38,128 nt of DNA from NCBI GenBank assembly GCA_020443345.1, contig JAGRIH010000052.1:2137-40264 (forward strand), written 5' to 3'. Below the pieces are notes generated by a model. It had not been told where the DNA came from, did not search any database, and worked only from the letters and a program-made list of their open reading frames with translations. The translations under genes and the position numbers were made by a program. Below are positions 1 through 9,252 of this stretch, one piece after another; position 1 is the stretch's first letter; the number at the start of each line of letters is the position of its first letter. The stretch comes from Halioglobus sp. Its GTDB lineage: Bacteria; Pseudomonadota; Gammaproteobacteria; Pseudomonadales; Halieaceae.

Positions 1-128
1 CCCGGTACCGCAAACAGCACGACCTTCTTGCCGCCGAAGATGTCCTGGGTGGTGATGTCCTGAGGGCCCTTGTCGCCCATGGTTTTCAGGGTGCATGATG
101 GGATTTTGTCGCCAACCTGGATAGTCAT
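1..128 (-). CDS. Peroxiredoxin (Prx5/redoxin type), N-terminal part only
   Basis: Only the first 42 residues lie in the window; the gene runs off the left edge. The visible part starts MTIQVGDKIPSCTLKT, continues with a GGKKVVLFAVPG strand, and stops just before the expected peroxidatic-cysteine motif. This matches the start of glutaredoxin-/thiol-dependent Prx5-type peroxiredoxins, which reduce hydroperoxides in the cytoplasm. The ATG is preceded by AAGGAACG, an acceptable ribosome binding site. Catalytic residues cannot be checked because they lie outside the window. Family assignment is good; the exact subfamily is less sure. Confidence 0.85.
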   Translation of the reverse strand, partial: MTIQVGDKIPSCTLKTMGDKGPQDITTQDIFGGKKVVLFAVP

Positions 129-305
129 GTTACGTTCCTTTGCAGAGGTTTGTGGGGGTGTTGCCAATGGGTTTAGTGCAAGCATAGCAGATGACAGGAG
201 GAAGACACTGCGCTGGGGCACGGTCACATCGGCATGGCGGCCCCGCGCCCGCGGGCCGCAGGGCACCGGCGCTGGCATGCTGCTGCTGAACGGGTCCTGA
301 GCAGC

Positions 306-962
306 TCAGTCGGCCTGTTCCAGCATGCTGGTATAGATGCTCTCGCAGTCCCGGTAGAAATCCAGCTGCTCGTCGCCGAGATAGGGTGCGACCATGGTCA
401 GCAGTTGCAGGACCCCCTGGTGGATGGTGACATGCGGCAGACGCCGCTCGTGCAGCAACTGGTCGTAGTTGAACCAGAACGTCAGGGTGAGGGTCATGTT
501 GTCCACCAGCCCCAGCAGTTGCTGGTCGCGGGCGTCGATCACCGCCTGCTGCAGCAATGCCTGGCAGATGGCGTACAGCGCGGCCCGCTTCAACTGGATC
601 AGGCGCTTGAAACCGCGCCGTACGTCCCGGTAGCGCTGCAGGATGTTATCCAGGTTGTGGTAGAGGAAGCGGTACTGGTACATCTCCTCCAGCACCACGT
701 ACAGGTAATACCAGTTGTCCTCCACGTTGCTGCGATCGCTGCTCAGCGGTTTCTCGATAGGCGCGGTGAGCGTGTGGCTCAAGGCCTGGTCGTACTGGTG
801 GAACAACTCGACGATGATCTCGTCCTTGCCCTTGAAGTGGTAGTAGAGGTTGCCGGGACTGATGTCCATCTCGTTGGCGATATCGATCGTGGTGGTGTCG
901 GCTTCGCCCTCTTCGTTAAACAGCGCCAGGCTGGTGTGAAGAATCCGGTCCCTCGTTTTCAT
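306..962 (-). CDS. phaD: TetR-family regulator, PhaD-like
   Basis: A 218-residue TetR-family repressor-type protein. It begins MKTRDRILHTSLALFNEEGE, and a helix-turn-helix follows at about residues 24-46 (IANEMDISPGNLYYHFKGK). That SPGNLYYHF signature and the MKTRDRIL start are characteristic of PhaD, the regulator of medium-chain PHA genes in pseudomonads. The rest is an alpha-helical ligand-binding domain. The gene starts 12 bp after the stop of the phasin gene upstream on the same strand, so the two are probably cotranscribed. This context supports a role in controlling PHA granule proteins. No PHA synthase is in the window, so whether it acts as a PhaD orthologue is inferred from similarity and neighbours. 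Confidence 0.8.
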   Translation of the reverse strand: MKTRDRILHTSLALFNEEGEADTTTIDIANEMDISPGNLYYHFKGKDEIIVELFHQYDQALSHTLTAPIEKPLSSDRSNVEDNWYYLYVVLEEMYQYRFLYHNLDNILQRYRDVRRGFKRLIQLKRAALYAICQALLQQAVIDARDQQLLGLVDNMTLTLTFWFNYDQLLHERRLPHVTIHQGVLQLLTMVAPYLGDEQLDFYRDCESIYTSMLEQAD

Positions 963-974
963 GGGGCGGCCTTG

Positions 975-1472
975 TCAGGCCCCGGGTTTGCGTGTGCTGG
1001 AGCGCTTCTTGCCGCTCGCGGGCTTGTTCTTCGCCGACCCTGTTTCGGTGCGGTTTTTCCCGGCTGTCGCGGTCTTGCCGCCGCGGCCGGTGCCGGTGAT
1101 CACACCCTGTTCCGCCAGTGCGCGCGACAGCCTGTCGACCTTGCGCGAGAGCTGGTCGACCTTCTTGTGCAGGGCATTGAGGTCTTCGATGCGCGCCGGG
1201 CGCTGCATGTGGAAGTTCTCCCGCACCCGGTTGATGCGCTCTTCCACCGAGCTGCGAGCGGCGCTCGTGGAACGCAGCGCCCCGCGCGCCTCGTCTTCCA
1301 GGGCGGACCCGGCCTTGACCAGGTCGCGAAACAGCTTGGGCGGCTCCATCGCCTTTTCCAGACGGCCCTGCGCATCTTCTACCGCCCGGCCGTAGGCACC
1401 GACCCCCGCCAGCCAGATATTCTTGGCGATTTCGCTGGCCTTGTCTGTCACCTTGCTCTTTTCGTCGCTCAT
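975..1472 (-). CDS. Phasin (PHA granule-associated protein, PhaI/PhaF family)
   Basis: A 165-residue protein starting MSDEKSKVTDKASEIAKNIW. The segment IWLAGVGAYGRAVEDAQGRL is the typical phasin signature of the PhaF/PhaI family (small residues, then an amphipathic helix). A coiled-coil-like segment follows (LHKKVDQLSRKVDRLSRAL), then a Lys/Ser/Ala-rich basic tail. Phasins coat polyhydroxyalkanoate granules in the cytoplasm, and basic-tailed ones can also bind DNA. I chose the ATG at 1470-1472 because GGAGGG lies just upstream; the open frame continues further 5' but without a plausible start. It is followed by the phaD-like gene after 12 bp and sits downstream of the other phasin's terminator. 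Confidence 0.85.
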   Translation of the reverse strand: MSDEKSKVTDKASEIAKNIWLAGVGAYGRAVEDAQGRLEKAMEPPKLFRDLVKAGSALEDEARGALRSTSAARSSVEERINRVRENFHMQRPARIEDLNALHKKVDQLSRKVDRLSRALAEQGVITGTGRGGKTATAGKNRTETGSAKNKPASGKKRSSTRKPGA

Positions 1473-1550
1473 GCCGTTTGCCCTCCGTCTGCTGCTGCGG
1501 GCTGCCGTGGAAATGGCGCCGGGGCCGACCATTAAACCAGATTGCGGAAT

Positions 1551-1575
1551 AAAAAAAAGGGCCACGGTGTGGCCC
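1551..1575 (-). terminator. Rho-independent terminator after the second phasin
   Basis: On the minus strand a perfect 7-bp stem (GGGCCAC with GTGGCCC, loop of three) is followed directly by eight T residues. It lies about 48 bp past the stop of the phasin at 1623-2087, so it ends that transcript and separates it from the next phasin and phaD. Confidence 0.85.
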
Positions 1576-1622
1576 AAAAAGTCCCCGGTGGACCCGGGAT
1601 ATGCGGTGGCGCTGCAGGTCGA

Positions 1623-2087
1623 TCAGGCCGCCTTGCGGAAACTCACGTTTTTCCTGAGCTCTGCAAAGCGTGCCCTGGCCTTTTCAAGCTGCTCTTCGAG
1701 CTTCTTGCGGTCGGTCAGGCTGTCCAGTTCGATCTTCGGCAGTTCCATGTCCTTGATGGCGCCCTTGGCGTCCCGCTCGACTTTCCGGCCGCGCTTGACC
1801 AGCTCCTGGTAGAGTTTATCAGCCTTTTGGCGACGGTCTTCCAGTTGCTCCTGGATACTATTGAACTGCTCCTGGGCCTGGTCGAAGGCTTTGCCGTAAA
1901 AACCCAGGCCGGCCAGGAACGCGTTGCGGCCGGTCTCGCGGGCGCGCGCGGCAAAGTCGGGCGCGCGCTTGCGTGCGCTCGCCTTGCGGCTGACGGGCTT
2001 GCGCCGGACAACCGGCTTGCGCCTGGCAGCGGGCTTGCGCTTGGAGGTGGTTTGGGTTTGTGTGGTGGTGCTGGTTTCTGCGGCCAT
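1623..2087 (-). CDS. Phasin with basic, repeat-rich N-terminus
   Basis: A 154-residue phasin-family protein. After MAAETSTTTQTQTTS comes a very basic segment at about residues 16-45 with repeated RKP units (RKPAARRKPVVRRKPVSRK), reminiscent of the histone-H1-like tail of PhaF but placed at the N-terminus. The phasin core follows (NAFLAGLGFYGKAFDQAQEQF), then a long charged helix likely to form a coiled coil. It should bind PHA granules; the basic arm suggests it may also bind nucleic acid, as known for PhaF. The ATG at 2085-2087 has GAGGGAG upstream; the frame extends further 5' but reads through non-coding-like sequence. It has its own terminator, so it forms a separate transcription unit. 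Confidence 0.8.
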   Translation of the reverse strand: MAAETSTTTQTQTTSKRKPAARRKPVVRRKPVSRKASARKRAPDFAARARETGRNAFLAGLGFYGKAFDQAQEQFNSIQEQLEDRRQKADKLYQELVKRGRKVERDAKGAIKDMELPKIELDSLTDRKKLEEQLEKARARFAELRKNVSFRKAA

Positions 2088-2413
2088 GATGCAACTCCCT
2101 CGGTGGGCTGATGTCGCGGGACTGCCCCGCGAGTTCATGACCAGATTACGGATAATTATTAGAATAATCATACTAGAGTGGTTTTTCGTTAAAGCTGCCC
2201 GCAATCGTGCGGGCGCCGCCACTGGGTATATTATCGCAGGGGAACTGTGGCGCTGCCGCAGTGTCCCTGTTCAGGTCGCGCGGGCATCCCGCCCGGGCGC
2301 CTTCGGGCGACACCACGGTGCCGCCGGTGGTGTGCAGCGCGGGTGCGATTGCCCGCATTGTGACCAAGGCGGGACGCGGCAGTGCGCGGTGGACGATGCA
2401 ACAGGATATTGGC
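2088..2413. other. Divergent intergenic region, phasin / RND adaptor
   Basis: About 326 bp between the minus-strand phasin and the plus-strand efflux adaptor. It holds a perfect hairpin 27-45 nt before the phasin ATG (TCGCGGG/CCCGCGA, 2114-2132), an AT-rich palindrome ATTATT-AG-AATAAT (2155-2168) close to a TATGAT -10-like element for the phasin, and a 7-bp hairpin GCCCGCA/TGCGGGC (2195-2212) with no T-run. I see no convincing -35 box and no gene. Confidence 0.5.
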
Positions 2414-3625
2414 ATGACACGGGGTTGGACGCGCGATGGAATCCTGGCGCTGCTGGTGCTGCTGGCCGGTGGCGGCGCCGCCTATGCGCTGCTCGTGGGC
2501 AAGCCCGGACCGGCGCCGACAGCGGCGCGGCAAGTGGGGCCGCCGCAAGTGGCGGTGTCCGTGGCGGCTCCCGAACGCCGCGCCCTCACCGTACAAACTC
2601 AGGGAACCGTGCGCCCTCTGCGCGAGATCAAGCTGGTCAGTCAGGTTGGCGGTCGGGTCGAGTCGGTCTCACCGCGCTTTGCCGAGGGCGGCTTTTTCAG
2701 CGCCGGTGAGACCCTGGTGCAGATAGAGCGGGTGGACTACGAACTGGCCATCGCCAGAAGCGAGTCGCAGGTGGCGGCAGCCCGTCAGCGACTGGCCGAA
2801 GAGGAGGGGCGGGCACTGCAGGCGGCGCGCGAGTGGCGCGACCTGGGCAGTGACAAGGCCAACGCGCTGTTTCTGCGCAAGCCGCAACTGGCCGCCGCCG
2901 AGGCCGCGCTGCACGCCGCCGAGGCCGATCTGACGGCCGCGCGTCTGCACCTCGCGCGCACCGCCATCTCGGCGCCCTTCAATGGCAGGATCAGTGAAAA
3001 ACACGTCGATAGCGGCCAGTACGTGGCCCCCGGCACAGCGGTCGCCGCAGTGTACGACACCGATGTGGTGCAGGTGCGCCTGCCGCTGACGGATCGGCAG
3101 GTCGCGCTGCTGGAGCTGCCGCTGAGCTACGACGGCAGCGGGGCCGAGGCGGCGCCCGGCAATGCCCCGCCCGGGGTTCCGGTCGTGCTGCGCTCGCGCT
3201 TTGCCGATCGACAGTGGGAGTGGCGCGGCCGCATCGTGCGCACCGACGCCAGCATCGACGTCGACTCCCGCGTAGTCTACGCAGTGGCCGAGGTGGCCAA
3301 GCCGTTTGCCCGCGATCCGGACAGCGAGCGCCCGCCGTTGGCGCCGGGGCTGTTTGTGCACGCGGCCATCAGCGGCAGACCACTGCCGCAGGTATCGAAG
3401 CTGCCGCGCTCGGCACTGCGCAGCGACGATACGGTACTGGTAGTGGACGCGCGACAGCGCGCCCGGGCGCGGCCGGTGCATGTGTTGCAGGGCAGCGCCA
3501 GCGAGGTCTGGGTGCAGGGCTTGACCAGCGGCGAGCGGGTCATTGTCCGCGCCGACAGCCCGACCGTAGCCGGTATGGAAGTGGCGGTGGCCGAGCCCGA
3601 TGCACTGGCCGGCGGCGGGTACTGA
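2414..3625 (+). CDS. RND efflux periplasmic adaptor (membrane fusion protein)
   Basis: About 403 residues. An N-terminal hydrophobic anchor (ILALLVLLAGGGAAYALLV) is followed by the biotinyl-lipoyl-like half (VSQVGGRVESVSPRFAEGG), an alpha-helical hairpin rich in Ala/Glu, the second lipoyl half (ISAPFNGRISEKHVDSGQYV), a beta-barrel region, and a membrane-proximal domain ending near the stop. This is the AcrA/MexA-type layout: the protein links the inner-membrane pump to an outer-membrane channel. The start at 2414 has AGGA about 7 bp upstream; an in-frame ATG at 2396 is an alternative. The RND permease follows after 2 bp, so they form an operon. No TolC-like channel is encoded nearby. Substrate unknown. 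Confidence 0.88.
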   Translation: MTRGWTRDGILALLVLLAGGGAAYALLVGKPGPAPTAARQVGPPQVAVSVAAPERRALTVQTQGTVRPLREIKLVSQVGGRVESVSPRFAEGGFFSAGETLVQIERVDYELAIARSESQVAAARQRLAEEEGRALQAAREWRDLGSDKANALFLRKPQLAAAEAALHAAEADLTAARLHLARTAISAPFNGRISEKHVDSGQYVAPGTAVAAVYDTDVVQVRLPLTDRQVALLELPLSYDGSGAEAAPGNAPPGVPVVLRSRFADRQWEWRGRIVRTDASIDVDSRVVYAVAEVAKPFARDPDSERPPLAPGLFVHAAISGRPLPQVSKLPRSALRSDDTVLVVDARQRARARPVHVLQGSASEVWVQGLTSGERVIVRADSPTVAGMEVAVAEPDALAGGGY

Positions 3626-3627
3626 AT

Positions 3628-6600
3628 ATGCGCGGATCGGTGCGCTGGTTTGTCGACAACCCGATTGCGGCCAACCTGCTGATGCTGTTTCTGCTCGTCG
3701 CCGGGCTGAGCGCTCTGCCGACACTGGACAAACAGTACTTTCCCGATATCGAACTCAATCAGATAAGCGTGAAGATGGCCTATCCAGGAGCCGGTCCGCG
3801 CGAGGTGGAGGAGCAGATCTGTGTGCGCATCGAGGAGGCCGTGCACGATCTGAGCGGCGTCAAGGAGGTGCGCTCCACGGCGCGCCAGAGCGTCGGTACG
3901 GTGATTGTGGAGGCGGAACCCGGCTATGACATGCAGCGCCTCACGGCGGAGGTCAAGACCCGTGTGGATGCCATCAACACCTTCCCCGTGGACGCGGAGC
4001 GGCCGGTGGTCAGCGAGCTGGCCTACCGGCACCACATGGCGGTCGTCACGCTCGCCGGTGCTATCGGCGAGCGCCAGTTGAAGGAACTCGGGGAGCGGTT
4101 GCGGGACGACCTGGCCGCCCAGCCCCATGTGTCGGTGGTGGAGCTGACCAGTCCCAGACCCTATGAAGTGTCCGTGGAAGTCTCCGAACACACACTGCGC
4201 AACTACGGCCTCACCTTTGCTGACGTGGTGCGGGCAATACGCGCCTCCTCCCTCAACCTGCCCGCCGGGGCAATCAAGACCTCGGCGGGTGACGTCCGCC
4301 TGCAGACCCGGGGCCAGGCCTACGACCGCTACGATTTCGAGCAAATCCCGCTGCTCACCGCCCGCGATGGCACGCAGGTGCTGCTGGGCGATGTCGCCAC
4401 GGTGCTGGACGGCTTTGAGGATGTCGACGTGCGCACCCGCTTCGACGACAAGCCCTCGCACAACCTGCACGTGTTTGTCAGTGCACATCCCAATACCCTG
4501 CAGACCAGCGACGTGGTGAAAAAATGGGTCGCAAAGACGCGCGAGCTGCTGCCGCCGGGCGTGGAGCTGACCATCTGGCGCGACGCCTCCGTGCCGTTTC
4601 GGGATCGGGTGAACACCCTGGTAGTAAACGGCCTGGGCGGCCTGGCGCTGGTATTTCTGGTGCTGATGCTGTTCCTGCGGCCGCTGTTGGCCATGTGGGT
4701 TTGCGCCGGTATCGCGGTGGCGTTCACGGGGGCATTTTTCGCCCTGCAGTATACCGGCGTCAGTCTCAACATGATGTCTCTGTTTGCCTTTCTGCTCATC
4801 CTCGGGATAGTGGTCGACGATGCCATTATCGTGGCCGAGTCCGTCCATTCGCACCAGCAGGCGGGACAGACCAGTGCTGCGGGCGCCGTCAGCGGTACCC
4901 ATGCCGTGGTGAAGCCCGTGCTGTACGCGGTGCTCAGTACCATGGTGTTTTTCGCTCCCATGCTGTTTCTTCCCGGGGACATGGCCACCATAGCTTTTCC
5001 GATTCCCGTGGTGGTCATTCTGGCGCTGACGTTTTCCCTGGTCGAGTGCCTGTGGATATTGCCGTCCCATCTGTCCCAACTGCGGGCGCCGCACCCCGGC
5101 CGTTTTGCCGCCCTGCGCAGGCTGGAAACGGCGCGGCAGTATGTTGCCCAGGGTATGATCGGGTGCGCCGCCAGATATTACCGGCCGTTGCTGGAACGCT
5201 GTCTGCGCGCCAATCTGCTGGTGCTGGCACTGTTCCTGGTGGCGCTGCTGATCAGTCTGGCACTGTATGGTGGCGGCTGGCTGCGCTCGGCTTTTTTCCC
5301 GGCGGTCACCTCCGATCACGTCGTCGCCGAAATCACGCTGCGCGAGGGCGGGTCCTTTGACGACACCTTGCAGGTACTGCGCCGGATGGAGGCGGCGGCC
5401 CTGCAGGTAAAGACCGAATTCAACAGCGACCCGCTGCACAGCGCCTCAGCGCCGACGGTGGGACATATCGATTCCTGGGCGAAGTACAACCGGGCGCGGG
5501 TGCTCATGGAGGGCGCCTCCAAAGCGGATGTGCGCGCGCTGGCCCGCCGCTGGCGCGAACTGATCGGCGATTTGGGCAGCGTGGAAAAATTCCGGCTGGA
5601 CTACACCATCAACGATCGCGGCAAACCGATTACGCTGCTGCTTACGGCGCCCGCTCTGGCCGACCTGCGTGCCGTCGCCGCGGATTTGCGCCGGGTTCTC
5701 GGGGCGTATCCGGGTGTCTACAATATCAACGACACGCTGCAGTCTCCGCGCGAGGACATCGTACTCGACCTGAAACCGGCGGCGGAGAACCTGTCGATTA
5801 CCCTGGCCGATCTGGCCAGACAGGTGCGCGAGGCCTTCTACGGAGCCGAAGCCCAGCGCATACCGCGCACCCGCGAGGATGTGCGGGTGATGGTGCGCTA
5901 CCCGGAGCGGGAGCGCCTGTCGGTCGAGAGTCTCAGCGACATGCGGGTGCGCACGCCCGCCGGCGACGCGGTGCCCTTCGATACGGTGGCCCAGGTGCGC
6001 TATGAGCCGGGCTATTTCACCATCGAGCGGCTGGACCGCAAGCGCACACTGGAAGTCAGCGCCGAGGTGACCGCCGGTACCTCCGACCCGCGCGCCGTGG
6101 TCGATGACATCGTGTCCAGCCAGTTTCCCCGCTGGCAGCAGCGCTACCCGGGGCTGACCATCGAGCTGGATGGGGAGTTGCAGGAGGAAGCACAGTTTCT
6201 CGATGCCATGTTCCACTTCATGGGGCTGGCCATGCTGGTGATCTACGCCATGATGGCGGTGGCCTTTCGCTCCTACTGGCAGCCGGTGCTGGTGCTCACG
6301 GCGGTGCCGTTCGGCATTATGGGGGCCATTTTCGGGCACGCGATCTTCGACTGGGAGATCAGCATGCTGTCCCTGCTCGGGGTGATCGCCTGTGCCGGGG
6401 TGGTGGTCAACGACAACCTGGTGCTGATCGATCGCATCAACCAGTTGCGCGCGGCCGGCCACGGCGTGGTCGCGGCCCTGCTGCAGGGTGGGCAGGATCG
6501 CTTTCGCCCGATCATATTGACCTCGCTCACCACCTTCGTGGGCCTGCTGCCCATCATGTCCGAGACCAGCGTGCAGGCGCAGTTCCTGATCCCGATGGTG

Positions 6601-6774
6601 ATCTCGCTGGCCTTTGGCGTGCTGTTTGCGACCGGTGTCACCCTGTTGCTGGTGCCCTGCCTCTACCTGCTGGGCGAGCAGGTGCGGGGCCAGTTCCTGC
6701 AGCGCCGCCGGGCGCTGGGAGAAGGCCGGCTGTCAGGCCGTCGATTTCGGTCCAGCCGCCAGGATGGCCGCTGA
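3628..6774 (+). CDS. RND efflux permease (AcrB-like, divergent subgroup)
   Basis: A 1048-residue inner-membrane proton/drug antiporter with the AcrB layout: TM1 right at the start ([20 protein letters not shown]), two large periplasmic loops and two sets of membrane helices. TM4 carries [12 protein letters not shown] with the paired aspartates (D397/D398) used for proton relay. In the TM10 position, where AcrB has GLSAKNAILI with an essential lysine, this protein has [11 protein letters not shown], so the lysine is replaced by asparagine (about N928). That places it in a subgroup distinct from classical multidrug pumps. It starts 2 bp after the adaptor stop. Its last 42 bp overlap the 3' end of pckA on the other strand. 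Substrate cannot be predicted. Confidence 0.88.
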   Translation: MRGSVRWFVDNPIAANLLMLFLLVAGLSALPTLDKQYFPDIELNQISVKMAYPGAGPREVEEQICVRIEEAVHDLSGVKEVRSTARQSVGTVIVEAEPGYDMQRLTAEVKTRVDAINTFPVDAERPVVSELAYRHHMAVVTLAGAIGERQLKELGERLRDDLAAQPHVSVVELTSPRPYEVSVEVSEHTLRNYGLTFADVVRAIRASSLNLPAGAIKTSAGDVRLQTRGQAYDRYDFEQIPLLTARDGTQVLLGDVATVLDGFEDVDVRTRFDDKPSHNLHVFVSAHPNTLQTSDVVKKWVAKTRELLPPGVELTIWRDASVPFRDRVNTLVVNGLGGLALVFLVLMLFLRPLLAMWVCAGIAVAFTGAFFALQYTGVSLNMMSLFAFLLILGIVVDDAIIVAESVHSHQQAGQTSAAGAVSGTHAVVKPVLYAVLSTMVFFAPMLFLPGDMATIAFPIPVVVILALTFSLVECLWILPSHLSQLRAPHPGRFAALRRLETARQYVAQGMIGCAARYYRPLLERCLRANLLVLALFLVALLISLALYGGGWLRSAFFPAVTSDHVVAEITLREGGSFDDTLQVLRRMEAAALQVKTEFNSDPLHSASAPTVGHIDSWAKYNRARVLMEGASKADVRALARRWRELIGDLGSVEKFRLDYTINDRGKPITLLLTAPALADLRAVAADLRRVLGAYPGVYNINDTLQSPREDIVLDLKPAAENLSITLADLARQVREAFYGAEAQRIPRTREDVRVMVRYPERERLSVESLSDMRVRTPAGDAVPFDTVAQVRYEPGYFTIERLDRKRTLEVSAEVTAGTSDPRAVVDDIVSSQFPRWQQRYPGLTIELDGELQEEAQFLDAMFHFMGLAMLVIYAMMAVAFRSYWQPVLVLTAVPFGIMGAIFGHAIFDWEISMLSLLGVIACAGVVVNDNLVLIDRINQLRAAGHGVVAALLQGGQDRFRPIILTSLTTFVGLLPIMSETSVQAQFLIPMVISLAFGVLFATGVTLLLVPCLYLLGEQVRGQFLQRRRALGEGRLSGRRFRSSRQDGR

Positions 6775-8295
6775 TACATCGAAATTAGCGATGTTCTGTT
6801 CGAACAGGGCGGCCAGGGTGCGCGCCTGCTCGTCGTAGGCGGCCGCGTCGCCCCAGCTTGCCCGCGGGTTGACGAAGCGGTCCTCGACACCGGGGATACT
6901 GGTGGGGAAATCCAGGTTGAGGATGTCCAGGTGCGCGGTGGGGACATCCAGCAGGGCGCCGCTCTGGGCCGCCGTCACCACCGCGCGGGTCACCGGTATC
7001 GGGAAGCGCGAACCGGTGCCGCCGGGTGCGCCGGAGCCGCCGGTCCAGCCGGTATTGACCAGGTACACCTGGCTGCCGAAATCCTCGATGCGCTTCATCA
7101 GCAGCTCGGCGTAGTCCGCCGCCGGGCGCGGCATGAAGGGCGCCCCGAAACAGGTGGAAAAAGTGGGATGAATGCCGGCCTGGGCGCCCACTTCCGTGGA
7201 GCCCACGCGGGCGGTGTAGCCGCTCAAAAAATGAAATGCGGCGGCCTCCTTGGACAGTATCGACACGGGCGGCAGCACGCCGGAAACATCGCAGGTAAGA
7301 AAAATCACACAGGCGGGCTCGCCGCCGTTATTGGTGGCGGTGCGCTTGTCGACGTGTTCCAGCGGGTAGCAGCAGCGCCCGTTTTCGGTGAGGCTGGTAT
7401 CGCCGTAGTCGGCGTGGCGCGCCGCGTCCAGCACCACATTTTCAATGATGGCGCCAAAGCGGATCGCGTCCCAGATGATCGGTTCGTTGGACTGGCTCAG
7501 GTCGATGGTCTTGGCGTAGCAGCCCCCCTCCAGGTTGAAGACCGAGCCCTTGGCCCAGCCGTGCTCGTCATCGCCGATGAGGTAGCGCGCCGGATCTGCC
7601 GACAGGGTGGTCTTGCCGGTGCCGGACAGGCCGAAAAACAGCGTGGTATCGCCCTGCTCGCCCACGTTGGCGCTGCAGTGCATGGAGAGCACATCTTTTT
7701 CCGGCAGCAGGAAATTCTGTACCGAGAACATGGCTTTTTTCATCTCGCCCGCATAGCGCATACCGGCCAGCAGCACCTTGCGCTGGGCAAAGTTGATGAT
7801 CACCACGCCGTCCGAGTTGGTGCCGTCGCGCTGTGGGTCGCACACGAATCCGGCTGCATTGATCACCTGCCACTCGGGTTTGCGCCCGGCATTGTAGTTT
7901 TGCGGGCGGATGAACATGTTGTGTCCGAACAGGCACTGCCAGGCCGTCTGGGTGGTGATTCGAACCGGCAGGTAGTGGTCGCTGTGCGCGCCCACGTGCA
8001 GGTGAGCGACAAAGCGGTCGTGGCTGGCCAGGTAGGACTCCACGCGGTCCCACAGGGCGTCGAAGCGGTCTGCGTCGAAGGGGCGGTTGACCTCGCCCCA
8101 GTCGATGCTGTCCTCCGTGCTGGGTTCGCGCACCACGAAGCGGTCGGCCGGTGAGCGGCCGGTGCGCTGCCCGGTGGTGACCAGCAGGGCTCCGGTATCG
8201 GCGAGTACGCTTTCGCCGCGCTTGAGGGATTCTTCAATAAGCAGGGCGGCCGCCAGGTCAGAGTATTCCTGTGCGGTCTGGGTAGTTGCGGTCAT
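6733..8295 (-). CDS. pckA: Phosphoenolpyruvate carboxykinase (ATP)
   Basis: A 520-residue enzyme converting oxaloacetate plus ATP to PEP, CO2 and ADP, the first committed step of gluconeogenesis from TCA intermediates. The P-loop [14 protein letters not shown] (about residues 222-235), the metal/nucleotide motif LIGDDEHGW, and the [18 protein letters not shown] segment are typical of the ATP-dependent family. Length fits (E. coli has 540). The ATG is preceded by AGGA at good spacing. It would be needed for growth on fatty acids or acetate-yielding substrates, in keeping with the lipid genes further right. The final 42 bp overlap the end of the RND permease gene tail to tail. Confidence 0.96.
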   Translation of the reverse strand: MTATTQTAQEYSDLAAALLIEESLKRGESVLADTGALLVTTGQRTGRSPADRFVVREPSTEDSIDWGEVNRPFDADRFDALWDRVESYLASHDRFVAHLHVGAHSDHYLPVRITTQTAWQCLFGHNMFIRPQNYNAGRKPEWQVINAAGFVCDPQRDGTNSDGVVIINFAQRKVLLAGMRYAGEMKKAMFSVQNFLLPEKDVLSMHCSANVGEQGDTTLFFGLSGTGKTTLSADPARYLIGDDEHGWAKGSVFNLEGGCYAKTIDLSQSNEPIIWDAIRFGAIIENVVLDAARHADYGDTSLTENGRCCYPLEHVDKRTATNNGGEPACVIFLTCDVSGVLPPVSILSKEAAAFHFLSGYTARVGSTEVGAQAGIHPTFSTCFGAPFMPRPAADYAELLMKRIEDFGSQVYLVNTGWTGGSGAPGGTGSRFPIPVTRAVVTAAQSGALLDVPTAHLDILNLDFPTSIPGVEDRFVNPRASWGDAAAYDEQARTLAALFEQNIANFDVSAAILAAGPKSTA

Positions 8296-8630
8296 GGTGT
8301 GTCCTGTCGGTAGCGGCCCGGAGGCGATCCCCGGCGCCTGTGCTGGATCTCGTGGGGGCGTAATTATGTCAGAATCAGGGCCTCAAGCGAACTGCATCGA
8401 GCATAATTTCGGCGATTGCCGGCTAAATGGCGGCCAGTGCCGGAGGGTGGGAGCCGTCCTGCCCGGGTCGGCCGCCAGTTTGTCGCGCGACAGGCTGCGC
8501 CGCCGCTGTCACGGCACCTCGATGGCGCCGGCCCGCTGCCCGCGCCTGCGACCTTGGCCGCTGTGTTTGCAGGAGGTGCCACGGCGGCAGTCTTTGTCCT
8601 ATACTGATGACAGTCGAGCGAGGAGCGATG
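8296..8630. other. Divergent intergenic region, pckA / PHA-system gene
   Basis: About 335 bp separating two divergent genes, so it should hold both promoters. A TATACT -10-like element (8600-8605) sits before the plus-strand gene without a clear -35. A perfect 12-bp palindrome TGTCGCGCGACA lies at 8481-8492 in the middle and could be an operator. No convincing promoter for pckA and no further gene was found. Confidence 0.4.
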
Positions 8631-8906
8631 ATGGCTGAATTCAGACTGACCAAGCCCTATACCATGCCCAAAGAACAGGTCCGGGAGGCTGCGCAGGGCC
8701 TGGCTGCCAGCCTGGAGCGAAAGCACGGGGTGCGCTCGCGCTGGGACGGCGATACGGTGTATATCAAAGGGGCTGGAGTCGACGGCACCATGTCGTTTCA
8801 CGATGGCCTGATCGATGTATCGGTGCGCCTGGGTCTGCTCGCTTCCATGTTCGAGCCGACGCTGCGCAAAGAAGTGCAGCGCTATCTCGACACACACGTT
8901 AGTTGA
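8631..8906 (+). CDS. Polyhydroxyalkanoic acid system family protein
   Basis: A 91-residue protein, MAEFRLTKPYTMPKEQVREA..., containing SRWDGDTVYIKGAGVDGTM and a terminal LRKEVQRYLDTHV helix. This matches the small PHA-system family found near PHA genes in proteobacteria; its biochemical role is not established. Two ATGs stand in tandem (8628 and 8631). AGGAG at 8621-8625 is 5 bp before the second and only 2 bp before the first, so I take 8631. A bidirectional terminator follows. Its presence 6 kb from the phasins fits a PHA-storing organism. Confidence 0.8.
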   Translation: MAEFRLTKPYTMPKEQVREAAQGLAASLERKHGVRSRWDGDTVYIKGAGVDGTMSFHDGLIDVSVRLGLLASMFEPTLRKEVQRYLDTHVS

Positions 8907-8912
8907 AAAACA

Positions 8913-8944
8913 AAAAAAGCCGGCGATTCCGCGCCGGCTTTTTT
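8913..8944. terminator. Bidirectional rho-independent terminator
   Basis: AAAAAAGCCGGC and GCCGGCTTTTTT form a perfect 12-bp arm pair (13 bp with one further G-C pair) around a short loop. A-runs on one side and T-runs on the other let it work in both directions. It lies between the convergent 3' ends of the PHA-system gene and rpsT. Confidence 0.93.
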
Positions 8945-8959
8945 AAAAAGGCTGGGTGA

Positions 8960-9226
8960 TCAGGCCGACAGCGCTTTGACCTGGGCGTGCAGCCGGCTCT
9001 TGTGGCGCGCGGCCTTGTTCTTGTGAATGATACCCTTGTCCGCCATGCGATCGATGACCGGTACCGCGTTGGCGTAGGCCGATCGGGCGGCTTCGGCGTC
9101 ACCGCGGCCCACAGCGGCATTCACTTTCTTGATCATGGTGCGCACCAGGGAGCGCAGACTCGCGTTGTGCGCGCGGCGCTTCTCCGCCTGACGGGCGCGC
9201 TTTCTGGCTTGTGGTGAGTTGGCCAT
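8960..9226 (-). CDS. rpsT: 30S ribosomal protein S20
   Basis: 88 residues, [26 protein letters not shown]..., with the conserved [15 protein letters not shown] segment. This is the standard S20, which binds 16S rRNA and helps assemble the 30S subunit. AGAGGTAG precedes the ATG. The upstream gene on the same strand ends only 26 bp away, and a near-consensus promoter lies inside that gene's last codons, so rpsT can be expressed on its own. The bidirectional terminator ends it. Confidence 0.97.
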   Translation of the reverse strand: MANSPQARKRARQAEKRRAHNASLRSLVRTMIKKVNAAVGRGDAEAARSAYANAVPVIDRMADKGIIHKNKAARHKSRLHAQVKALSA

Positions 9227-9252
9227 GTACTACCTCTGTCGGGGTCAAAAAA

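Noticed and set aside
234-1535. A 433-residue plus-strand open frame
   Set aside because: It mirrors the TetR and phasin genes, which have clear family motifs and ribosome binding sites on the minus strand.
2195-2212. Hairpin GCCCGCA/TGCGGGC as a terminator
   Set aside because: No T-run follows on either strand and no gene ends nearby.
3277-5439. A 720-residue minus-strand open frame
   Set aside because: Antisense shadow of the RND adaptor and permease; composition dominated by His, Gln, Arg and Gly with no domain.
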